DNA of 13,572 nt, from assembly GCA_002483395.1 (NCBI GenBank), contig DLHV01000250.1, positions 2,439 through 16,010 of the forward strand, written 5' to 3'. This stretch comes from Chloracidobacterium sp. UBA7659 (lineage in GTDB: Bacteria; Acidobacteriota; Blastocatellia; Pyrinomonadales; Pyrinomonadaceae). Shown here in pieces: positions 1 through 5,952 of the stretch; the first letter of the stretch is position 1, and every line of letters begins with the position of its first letter. The notes under the pieces were generated by a model that saw only the letters and a program-made list of their open reading frames with translations, made no database searches and was not told where the DNA came from. A program made the position numbers and the translations under genes.

Positions 1-931
1 AGCCGATGACGCTCGGTTGGCTATCATGCGAGCCCTGAAACACACGCGGTTCGCCTCCGCTCGCGGGATAGACGCGGATCGTGTAGGACTGGGCCCAGCG
101 TGCCGGAATGTCCGATGCGATGCCGGAGATCCATTTGCCGTCCGGCGAATAATGCAGGGCGGATTCGGCGGAGGCAGTCATTGCGAGCGGCGTGACTTTT
201 GCCGATGCGACCTCGACAACGGCGATGTCGGACGATGGCCAATCATTTGCGCTCGGTGTTTTTACGTGGTTAAAGACTATTCGCGAACCGTCAGGCGACC
301 AGTCAAAGCCGGTGACGTGGCGGTTTTCGTTCGTCAGTTTCCTGGGCTCGCGTTTACCGTTCGCGCCCCTGGCGACCGAAATGACATACAGCCGCGACAT
401 CTTTATGTTTTCGTCGATCCACCGGAAATCGTTCTTTCCCTTGTCGTTTTTGTCCTCGTCGTCGGATTTGGGATCGGCCGATGCGTAGGCGATAGATTTG
501 GCGTCGGGCGACCATTCGAAATCGCCGACTGCCGTTTTCACATCGGTGATCGGCTCAGCCTCGCCGCCCATAAGCCGGAGGACGTAGAGATTATTTTTGT
601 TGTCCTTGCGGTTCGACGTAAAAGCGATCGAATTGCCGTCCGGCGACCATTTCGGATTTGTCGAGGATTTCTCGCCGAATGTGATCTGGTAATGCTCCTT
701 GCCGTCGGTCGTCGCCATCCAGATCTGGGTGACAAACTCGCTCTTATCGGCGGTCATGACGGCCTCGTTGACCGTGTAGACGAGGCGTTTGCCGTCAGGC
801 GAAACGCGGGGACTGCCGATGGCTTTTGTTTTCACCTGCATTTCGGGCGTCCACGCGGCCTGTCCGAATGATGCCACCGAAAAAAAGAAAACAAACGAAA
901 CAACGAATAGACAGCTATAAAGGCCTTTCAT
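1..931 (-). CDS. S9-family (prolyl oligopeptidase-like) secreted peptidase, N-terminal part, cut at window edge
   Basis: The minus frame from an ATG at 931 stays open to the window edge, giving 310 codons with no stop. It begins with a signal peptide: a basic MKGLY start, a Phe/Val-rich core at about residues 7-22, then SFGQA. After that come repeated beta-propeller blades with the PD40/TolB signature, such as SPDGKRLVY, SPDGNSIAFTSNR and SPDGKWISG. This blade pattern, plus the WTPE-type start of the mature protein, is typical of the propeller of S9 acylaminoacyl- or dipeptidyl-peptidases. The catalytic alpha/beta-hydrolase domain would lie beyond base 1, so catalysis cannot be confirmed. An acidic, Lys-rich loop near residue 155 interrupts a blade. 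An AAGGAG site 9 nt upstream supports the start. A TolB-like protein without a hydrolase domain is the alternative. Confidence 0.85.
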   Translation of the reverse strand, partial: MKGLYSCLFVVSFVFFFSVASFGQAAWTPEMQVKTKAIGSPRVSPDGKRLVYTVNEAVMTADKSEFVTQIWMATTDGKEHYQITFGEKSSTNPKWSPDGNSIAFTSNRKDNKNNLYVLRLMGGEAEPITDVKTAVGDFEWSPDAKSIAYASADPKSDDEDKNDKGKNDFRWIDENIKMSRLYVISVARGANGKREPRKLTNENRHVTGFDWSPDGSRIVFNHVKTPSANDWPSSDIAVVEVASAKVTPLAMTASAESALHYSPDGKWISGIASDIPARWAQSYTIRVYPASGGEPRVFQGSHDSQPSVIG

Positions 932-976
932 TTGCACGGTCTCCTTGATTTTACTTGTGTTTGGATTTACACGTAC

Positions 977-1005
977 ATTTTGACTCAAAATCTCGTCATT
1001 GACAA
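977..1005 (-). promoter_or_regulatory. Candidate sigma70 promoter of the S9 peptidase gene with a palindrome over the -10
   Basis: On the minus strand TTGTCA (1005-1000) is followed after 17 nt by CAAAAT (982-977), about 45 nt before the start codon at 931. The -10 is weak. It lies inside a perfect 15-nt palindrome, ATTTTGA-C-TCAAAAT (977-991), which could be a repressor site. The promoter call rests on consensus matching only. Confidence 0.4.
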
Positions 1006-1079
1006 ATGCCATCGGCGAGACGGCGTCCTAATTTGAGCGGCCGATGTCTATATGGTATGATTTTGCAACTTTTCCGAAA

Positions 1080-1108
1080 TTTACTTGCCTTTTAACATTT
1101 TCTATAAT
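1080..1108 (+). promoter_or_regulatory. Candidate sigma70 promoter of the Panacea toxin-antitoxin pair
   Basis: A perfect TATAAT (1103-1108) lies 17 nt downstream of TTTACT (1080-1085), a 4/6 match to the -35 consensus. Transcription would begin near 1115, about 80 nt before the antitoxin-like start at 1195. The surrounding DNA is AT-rich, so chance -10 matches are more likely here, but spacing and position fit. Confidence 0.55.
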
Positions 1109-1109
1109 A

Positions 1110-1129
1110 GTATGTTTCACATACGAAAC
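1110..1129 (+). promoter_or_regulatory. Overlapping inverted repeats at the predicted transcription start (candidate operator)
   Basis: Two interleaved inverted repeats occur: GTATG-TTTCA-CATAC (1110-1124) and GTTTC-ACATAC-GAAAC (1114-1129). They start 2 nt after the -10 hexamer and cover the expected start point. This is a typical place for autorepression of a toxin-antitoxin operon. Function is inferred from symmetry and position only. Confidence 0.4.
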
Positions 1130-1167
1130 AAATACTTGCAAACCTAGAATGGGGTCTAGCATCTTAA

Positions 1168-1193
1168 GTTAGTTGAATACTTGGAGAACTAAC
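1168..1193 (+). promoter_or_regulatory. Leader hairpin with the Shine-Dalgarno sequence in its loop
   Basis: GTTAGTT (1168-1174) and AACTAAC (1187-1193) are perfect 7-bp complements separated by 12 nt. The loop contains the GGAG (1183-1186) that serves the ATG at 1195, and the 3' arm ends one base before that ATG. The fold could limit ribosome access, or the same symmetry could be a DNA site. Confidence 0.4.
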
Positions 1194-1194
1194 A

Positions 1195-1758
1195 ATGGTT
1201 TCCACACGCCAGAAGGAAAAGACTTATCACGCCATAACGTATTTCTTGACGCACACTGAAAATTGTTTCAAGAAAAAACTGTATAAATTATTATTCTTGC
1301 TCGACTTTGATGCTTTTGAAGACTCAGGGCGTTCTGTCACCCATTATGATTATTTTGCGTGGAAAATGGGACCTGTACCGACAGAGCTTCATGAAGCTAT
1401 AGAGTCTCACGACGAAGAATTATATTCGAGGTTTACGATAACAACTCAGCAACTGTCTGAGAATATTGAGGCCACTTGTTTTGAGACTAACGTACCTTTC
1501 GAGCCGAAGTACTTTTCAGAGAAAGAGTTGCAACTGTTAAAAACTCTTGCAGACACTTGGAGGGACGGTACGGCAAGCGAGTTAGAGTATTTTACACATC
1601 GCCCTGGCTCTCCATGGGATAAGATTTGGAATCAACAGGGGAAACCCCAGCAGATAATTCCGCTTGACTACGCCTTGGATTATTTGAAAGAGGAGGATCG
1701 TGAGGTGATCTTAAATATTGCACATGAGAGGGCGGCAGTCTTAGCAAACTACAAATGA
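1195..1758 (+). CDS. Panacea-domain (SocA/DUF4065-like) antitoxin-type protein
   Basis: This 187-residue cytoplasmic protein has no signal or membrane segment. Residues about 25-70 carry the Panacea hallmark: a KKLYKLLFLLDFDAF helix, then HYDYFAWKMGPVPTELHEAIE, where an aromatic and GPVP turn is followed by a helix. The family is known from SocA and from toxin-antitoxin operons in which the Panacea domain neutralises unrelated toxins. A charged helical C-terminal part (residues about 105-185) would contact the partner. GGAG lies 8 nt before the ATG. The stop overlaps the next start (ATGA, 1755-1758), so the two are translationally coupled and probably form one unit. Base composition is much more AT-rich than in neighbouring genes, which suggests transfer. 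Antitoxin role is inferred from family and gene order; some Panacea proteins are phage or mobile-element proteins of unknown role. Confidence 0.8.
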   Translation: MVSTRQKEKTYHAITYFLTHTENCFKKKLYKLLFLLDFDAFEDSGRSVTHYDYFAWKMGPVPTELHEAIESHDEELYSRFTITTQQLSENIEATCFETNVPFEPKYFSEKELQLLKTLADTWRDGTASELEYFTHRPGSPWDKIWNQQGKPQQIIPLDYALDYLKEEDREVILNIAHERAAVLANYK

Positions 1759-2174
1759 ACTGTGGAACAATCCTTTATGACCGTGATTTCCAATTTCATA
1801 ATACGGGTAAGATCATTGATAAGTTATCCATTGTTGTTTGTGAAAGCGGAGACTGTCATTTTGCACTCGTAACAACAACCAAGGAATTAGGCAAAGGGCG
1901 TAATGGCGGCTGTCAAATAAGTGACAAGCCGCCAAATTATTTCATTCCGGCAGGGTCAAGTTGGTTTGACAGAGATACGTGGATTCTGCTGGACGAATTG
2001 GCAGAACTGAATAATCTTGTACTAGATGAAAAGGTGCAAAGTAAGACTGTTACCTATCATGAAAACCAGATACCACGCGAAAAGTTGAGACAAATCTTAG
2101 AATGCGCAATGCAATCACCGTATATGGACGGGTTTGATAAAGAATTTGTACTGCGCGCAATGGACGGCCTTTAA
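1755..2174 (+). CDS. Unrecognised 139-aa partner of the Panacea protein; candidate toxin
   Basis: The start overlaps the stop of the Panacea gene by ATGA. No strong Shine-Dalgarno sequence is visible, so translation probably relies on coupling. The product is soluble. Its first half looks beta-rich: GTILYDRDFQF (4-14), DKLSIVVCE (22-30), HFALVTTTKE (35-44), a Gly/Lys/Arg-rich turn to GGC (51-53), then YFIPAGSSW (62-70) and DTWILLDEL (74-82). Its last third looks helical (PREKLRQILECAMQ, 107-120). The small beta-barrel look and the position behind an antitoxin-like gene suggest a toxin, perhaps with a MazF/PemK-like SH3 barrel. I recall similar short hypothetical proteins but no named family, and I see no convincing catalytic motif. 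Conserved-looking cysteines are at 3, 29, 34 and 53. Confidence 0.7.
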   Translation: MNCGTILYDRDFQFHNTGKIIDKLSIVVCESGDCHFALVTTTKELGKGRNGGCQISDKPPNYFIPAGSSWFDRDTWILLDELAELNNLVLDEKVQSKTVTYHENQIPREKLRQILECAMQSPYMDGFDKEFVLRAMDGL

Positions 2175-2187
2175 ACCAAAAAATCTA

Positions 2188-2598
2188 TCAATAATGTTTC
2201 TCTAACGTAAATTTCCACAGCATTCTATTCTGTTTTTCGTCAAAAACATAGCGGCTGTCGATGACACTCCAAAATCCTAAAAACTCCCATCGGCCAGGCG
2301 ACAGTTTGTTGAAAAGCGGAACGCTTATTTCGGAATTTATGGCGTCGAGCAATGCTCGGTTTGCGGCGTCGAGTTTCTGGTCGCCGCGGCGGCCTGAGCC
2401 GGTGTAAAAGATCATGTCCGTTGTGTTTCCGTGAACGTCGGGATAGCATGGATTTATCCGCCCAAAATCTGTGAGAAGCGAGATCAGGCAGCCGTTCCGC
2501 TGGTAAATCCCGTTGCGGATACGGTGAACATTCGACACTTCCGACCACGAATAAATATGGTTCGGATCAAATTCATAGTTGGATCTTATGGCTACCAT
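2188..2598 (-). CDS. Stand-alone SRA/YDG-like (PUA-fold) domain protein
   Basis: This 136-residue protein converges on the toxin-antitoxin pair, with 13 nt between the stops. Its core reads RNGIYQRNG (28-36), LLTDFGRINPCYPD (41-54), then FYTGSGRRGDQKLDAAN (64-80) and RALLDA, followed by VPLFNK (93-98) and WEFLGFW (104-110). The series YTGxGxxGDQxLxxxNxAL followed by a pV/LF strand is the signature of SRA/YDG-like domains. These read modified cytosines and also occur at the N-terminus of McrA-type HNH endonucleases. No HNH or other nuclease motif is present, so it is a reader-type domain alone or a fragment of a larger enzyme. No good ribosome site precedes the ATG at 2598, leaving the start uncertain. 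It shares the AT-rich composition of the pair. Confidence 0.6.
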   Translation of the reverse strand: MVAIRSNYEFDPNHIYSWSEVSNVHRIRNGIYQRNGCLISLLTDFGRINPCYPDVHGNTTDMIFYTGSGRRGDQKLDAANRALLDAINSEISVPLFNKLSPGRWEFLGFWSVIDSRYVFDEKQNRMLWKFTLEKHY

Positions 2599-2619
2599 AA
2601 GGAAAGTGATTTTTTGCGA

Positions 2620-2648
2620 TTGACAGCCGTGCCAAAGCCGTTTAGAAT
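2620..2648 (+). promoter_or_regulatory. Strong sigma70-type promoter of the M4 protease gene
   Basis: A perfect TTGACA (2620-2625) is followed after exactly 17 nt by TAGAAT (2643-2648, 5/6). Transcription would begin near 2655, leaving a leader of about 165 nt before the GTG at 2822. It is the closest match to consensus in the window. It overlaps the leader of the divergent SRA-like gene, so the two transcripts would overlap. Confidence 0.6.
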
Positions 2649-2685
2649 CTTTAAGCCCTCACGCATTATTTTGATATTACATTTT

Positions 2686-2712
2686 ATTATAAGCCATCTC
2701 AGGAATTGGCAA
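2686..2712 (-). promoter_or_regulatory. Candidate promoter of the SRA-like gene
   Basis: On the minus strand TTGCCA (2712-2707, 5/6 of the -35 consensus) precedes a perfect TATAAT (2691-2686). The spacer is 15 nt, shorter than ideal. The start point would be about 80 nt before the ATG at 2598. Confidence 0.35.
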
Positions 2713-2821
2713 TGGCCCTGAAATCTCAGAAATTTATTCATCCGGGACTGATACTTATACATTCATTCGGCTTGATTATCATATCGGCACAGAAAAAACA
2801 TCCCAAGGAGAAAAAAAGAGA

Positions 2822-4987
2822 GTGAAGAAATTTCTAGGTATTTTGGCGGTACTTGCAACGGCGTTTTTCGTATTCGGCATCGTTTCGAAAAAAGCTGACG
2901 CAAACAGTACGATCTTCGGCAACGACAAAACCGGCGATCAGGAAACGGCAAAACAGATAAGCCTCGGCATTTTGCGGGGGCGTGCCCAGCAGAGATCTAT
3001 CGGCAGCGTCGATGATTACAACGTAAAGCGCGTTGAGATCGACGATCTGAAGATGGCGCACACCCACGTGCAGCAAGTGATCGGCGGCGTTCCCGTTTGG
3101 GAGGGCGAGGCGATCGTCCACCTAAAACCGGACGGCGAACTTTCGCTGATAACCGACGACCTCAAGGAAAATATTTCGATAAATACCCAGGCTAACTTCA
3201 AGCCCGCCGAGGCCCTGGAGATCGCTTTGCTCACAAAGGGGGGCACGCGCGTAATGACCGAAGATCCAACTGTAGATCTCTGGATCTATCGAGGCGAAGA
3301 TCGCGACCATTTGGCTTACCGCGTGATAATGCCCCGTATCGACGGGACTGCAAAGACAGGGGTTCCGGTTGTATTCATTGACGCTCAGACGGGTGAAAAA
3401 GTGTTTGAGTACGATAACCTGCAAACCGGTACGGGAAATTCGCTTTACAGCGGCACCGTGACGATAAGCACAGGCACAAACGGCACTACTTTCTATATGG
3501 AAGACCCGACCGGCCGCCGCCAGGGAACATTCAACATGAACAACACCGGCAACCCGAGTACGGGCACCGGCGGCACGCAATCGCGATACACGGGCACGGA
3601 CGACGTTTGGAGCGCGACAAATGAGCGGGCCGGCGTGGATGCACATTACGGCGCGGCAAAAACGTTCGATTACTACCAGACCGTCCACGGACGCAACGGC
3701 ATCGACGGCAATTTCGGTCCGGGAACAACCACATCGGCGGTCGGCGCCACCCCGCTCGTCGTTTCACGCGTTCATTTTGCGAGCGCGTACAACAACGCCT
3801 TTTGGTTCAACAACCAGATGACCTACGGCGACGGCGACGGCTCGACCTTTACGCCGCTGACGACGATCGACATCTGCGGTCACGAAATGACGCATGGCGT
3901 GACGGAACGCACGGCAAATCTAACGTATGCGAAAGAATCGGGTGCGTTGAACGAATCGATGTCCGACATTTTCGGAGCGATGGTCGAACTTTTTGCGGAC
4001 GGCGGAACCGTCAGCGGCGACACATGGAAGATCGGCGAGGATGCATATACGCCGGGAACACCCGGTGACGCACTGCGTTTGATGGATAATCCGAACGCGG
4101 TAGGCGATCCGGACCATTACAGCCTTCGGCTTTATCAGGGAGCTTGTACGCCATCGAACGCCAACGACCAGTGCGGCGTCCATACAAATTCGAGCATAAG
4201 CAACCATGCTTATTATCTTGCCGCGGCGGGCGGCACGAACCGCGTCAGCGGCGTGACCGTTACAGGAATGGGATCGAACGACGCAGCACGGATATTTTAC
4301 CGGGGCCTGACCGTATATATGACGGCGAGCACCAACTTTGCCGGTGCAAGGACCGCGACGCTCAACGCCGCGACCGACCTGTTCGGCTCAGCAAGCACGC
4401 AGTACAACAGAACTGCGACGGCATGGTGCGCGGTTGGTGTGGGAAGCTGCCCGAGTGGTACACCGACACCTACTCCGACACCGACCGTTACTCCGACTCC
4501 GACGCCAACCCCGACGCCCGGAGCAAACCTGCTTGTAAATGGTGGATTTGAAGGAAGTGCGTCGCCGTGGGTCGGTTCGGGAACGGGTTATTTCTACATT
4601 GCCAACGGCAACTACCCGCACGGCGGAACCGGCTACATCTATTTCGGTGTAAACAACAACCGCACGGGACAGTCGTACCAAACTGTTTCGATCCCGACCA
4701 CGGCGGCCGGAACGCTGAGCTTTTGGCTCAATGTTACGTCGAGCGAAACGACGACGAGCATCCAATATGACAAGCTCTTCGTTGAGGTGAGAAACACAAG
4801 CGGTACCTTGCTTGCGACCCTTGCAACCTACAGCAACCTGAACAAGGCCGCCGCAGGCGTTTACACCCAGCGAACGCTCACCTTGCCCGCAACATACAAG
4901 GGGCAAACCGTGCGGATACAGTTCCGCTCGACAACCGACAGCTCGCTGACAACGACGTTCCGAGTCGATGATGCGTCGCTGCAATAA
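2822..4987 (+). CDS. Secreted thermolysin-like (M4) zinc metalloprotease with Pro-Thr linker and C-terminal jelly-roll-like domain
   Basis: The 721-residue product starts at GTG 2822, with AAGGAG at 2805-2810. A signal peptide (KKFLGILAVLATAFFVFG, ending near ADA-N at 25-28) leads into an inhibitory propeptide. That has an FTP-like stretch (about 75-115, HVQQVIGGVPVWEGE) and a PepSY-like stretch (about 125-195). The M4 domain spans about 205-542. Its HEMTH motif is at 354-358 and the third zinc ligand E378 lies in ALNES, exactly 20 residues after H358 as in thermolysin. The catalytic His is H454 in GVHTNSSISNHAYYL. A TPTPTP linker (about 545-566) joins a C-terminal module starting NLLVNGGFE, resembling carbohydrate-binding jelly rolls. 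It should hydrolyse peptide bonds outside the cell after self-removal of the propeptide. All catalytic residues are intact. The gene is monocistronic between its own promoter and a terminator. Confidence 0.95.
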   Translation: MKKFLGILAVLATAFFVFGIVSKKADANSTIFGNDKTGDQETAKQISLGILRGRAQQRSIGSVDDYNVKRVEIDDLKMAHTHVQQVIGGVPVWEGEAIVHLKPDGELSLITDDLKENISINTQANFKPAEALEIALLTKGGTRVMTEDPTVDLWIYRGEDRDHLAYRVIMPRIDGTAKTGVPVVFIDAQTGEKVFEYDNLQTGTGNSLYSGTVTISTGTNGTTFYMEDPTGRRQGTFNMNNTGNPSTGTGGTQSRYTGTDDVWSATNERAGVDAHYGAAKTFDYYQTVHGRNGIDGNFGPGTTTSAVGATPLVVSRVHFASAYNNAFWFNNQMTYGDGDGSTFTPLTTIDICGHEMTHGVTERTANLTYAKESGALNESMSDIFGAMVELFADGGTVSGDTWKIGEDAYTPGTPGDALRLMDNPNAVGDPDHYSLRLYQGACTPSNANDQCGVHTNSSISNHAYYLAAAGGTNRVSGVTVTGMGSNDAARIFYRGLTVYMTASTNFAGARTATLNAATDLFGSASTQYNRTATAWCAVGVGSCPSGTPTPTPTPTVTPTPTPTPTPGANLLVNGGFEGSASPWVGSGTGYFYIANGNYPHGGTGYIYFGVNNNRTGQSYQTVSIPTTAAGTLSFWLNVTSSETTTSIQYDKLFVEVRNTSGTLLATLATYSNLNKAAAGVYTQRTLTLPATYKGQTVRIQFRSTTDSSLTTTFRVDDASLQ

Positions 4988-5028
4988 ACGCGAGCGGAAA
5001 CACGACCGGTAGGGAGTGTGTCCAGCTG

Positions 5029-5449
5029 TTATGCAAAAGGGAACGAGTCAATACAACCCGTTCCCTTTTTTTCAACCAAAGGGTAGCCACACGGTCGATC
5101 GCATCGTTGTCGAGCATCGGAAACCGGGCGCTCTTGCAACGCGCCATTACTCCCAAGCCTCTCTGCAAAATGTGCGTCGAGCAGCCTGGTACGGCGGTTT
5201 TCGAAGCAATCGAAAAGCGAAATGCTGCAGATCATCACCTTGCCCTTTCGGTTATGAACGCGGTGGACTGATCCGCTCCGGGCGAGGTATTCGATGTCCT
5301 GAATATCGGTCTTTGAAAACTTCGGCCGCCGCGTCAAAACTCAAAATCTCTACCACCTTGTCGCACAACGGACAGAGCGCAAAACTGGAACGGCGCAGGG
5401 TGATCCTTTCTGAATTCAAACTATTACTTTCTGTCTTTTCCATCATCAT
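5029..5449 (-). pseudogene. Frameshifted small CxxC/helix-turn-helix-like protein gene
   Basis: The reading starts MMMEKTES at 5449 behind an AGAGGA site 5 nt upstream. It runs in one frame through LCPLCDKVVEILSF and DAAAEVFK to about 5312. The homologous-looking continuation, TDIQDIEYLARSGSVHRVHN then RKGKVMICSISLFDCFENRR, lies in another frame starting at ACC 5310. One extra base (5311) separates the frames. Joined, the product is about 140 residues: a CxxC motif, an AAEVF helix and an L-x-x-x-G-x-V-H turn, the same layout as the gene just upstream. Without the shift the first frame ends at 5252 with a nonsense tail. The C-terminal reading runs into the terminator stem, so the true end may be earlier. 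Causes could be decay, a sequencing error, or programmed +1 shifting. Function unknown; a DNA-binding accessory is a guess. Confidence 0.55.
5035..5072 (+). terminator. Intrinsic terminator of the M4 protease gene, possibly bidirectional
   Basis: AAAAGGGAACG (5035-5045) and CGTTCCCTTTT (5059-5069) form a perfect 11-bp stem with a 13-nt loop, followed by a run of Ts to 5072. It begins 47 nt after the M4 stop. The A4 at the left arm gives a short U run on the minus strand, so it may also stop the convergent operon ending at 5029. Confidence 0.85.
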
Positions 5450-5476
5450 TTTGGTCCTCTTGTTCGGAATTATTGC

Positions 5477-5827
5477 TTAGGGCAATGCAATGAAATCTTC
5501 ATTTGTCAGCTCGTCGAGAAGCGTGATCGTTCGCGTATTCGGATCGAACGAAAAACGTTTTGCGCTCTCATGTCTATTCTTCCTTTTGTTTTTCTCCGGC
5601 AGCGAGCGTACGGGCACAAACGAGGCTCCGGCCGTTTTCCCTTCTGGATGATTGATGTCGCCTGTTTTCCTAAGCCACAAAACTTCGCGAGCGATTTGCG
5701 AAAGCGCGGCCGCTTCGCTTGGGGCGTCCGCCGCCGCGCCTCGGTCGCACTGAGCGATCTTCGCCGCCTTCCGTAAGCGGATCGTCGTGCGTTGAAATGT
5801 TTCGATCGTAATGACCGTTTTTTTCAT
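5477..5827 (-). CDS. Small acidobacterial-type helix-turn-helix-like protein (unknown function)
   Basis: I chose the ATG at 5827 (116 residues, starting MKKTVITIETFQRTT) over an earlier ATG at 5914. AAGGA lies 11 nt before it, and this start resembles small proteins I recall from Pyrinomonadales. Residues 37-60 (PSEAAALSQIAREVLWLRKT then GDINH) look like a helix-turn-helix of the excisionase/MerR-like type, ending near VPVRSL (71-76). Relatives usually have a CxxC before this region. Here only CDRG (27-30) remains, so a metal site would be lost. The Lys/Arg-rich tail (77-91) and acidic end (LLDELTNEDF) are unusual. It is followed 27 nt later by the related frameshifted gene and lies downstream of the 302-aa secreted protein, probably in one transcript. 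No function is assigned. Confidence 0.6.
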   Translation of the reverse strand: MKKTVITIETFQRTTIRLRKAAKIAQCDRGAAADAPSEAAALSQIAREVLWLRKTGDINHPEGKTAGASFVPVRSLPEKNKRKNRHESAKRFSFDPNTRTITLLDELTNEDFIALP

Positions 5828-5860
5828 AGAGCGTTTCATCCTTGAACTCAGATTTGACGG

Positions 5861-5943
5861 TACGGGCAGAAACGCGAGTATGAACGAGCGTGCCGATCTC
5901 GGTGCCGGAAGCACGCTCCTTAACAGTCGCGTTTCCGCCCGTA
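5861..5943 (-). repeat. Long two-stem hairpin between two genes of the minus operon
   Basis: Outer arms 5861-5877 and 5927-5943 pair over 17 positions. The single mismatch (A5868/C5936) becomes a G-U pair in minus-strand RNA. After a symmetric 8 x 8 internal loop, GAGCGTGC (5886-5893) pairs perfectly with GCACGCTC (5911-5918) around a 17-nt loop. The 83-nt structure fills most of the 125-nt gap between the 302-aa gene and the 116-aa gene. No U run follows, so it is not a standard terminator. An mRNA-processing or stabilising hairpin, or a REP-like palindromic element, would fit. Confidence 0.65.
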
Positions 5944-5952
5944 GTGCTCACG

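Noticed and set aside
17..871. 284-codon plus-strand open frame
   Set aside because: It is antisense to the S9 peptidase propeller, which has a signal peptide, a ribosome site and repeated SPDGK blades. The plus-strand translation has no recognisable features.
3122..3688. 188-codon minus-strand open frame inside the M4 gene
   Set aside because: It is a shadow of the M4 propeptide and catalytic coding sequence in GC-rich DNA, with no ribosome site or motif.
5016..5480. 154-codon plus-strand frame across the terminator
   Set aside because: It runs through an intrinsic terminator hairpin and lies opposite the two-frame CxxC protein, which has a good ribosome site and family-like motifs.
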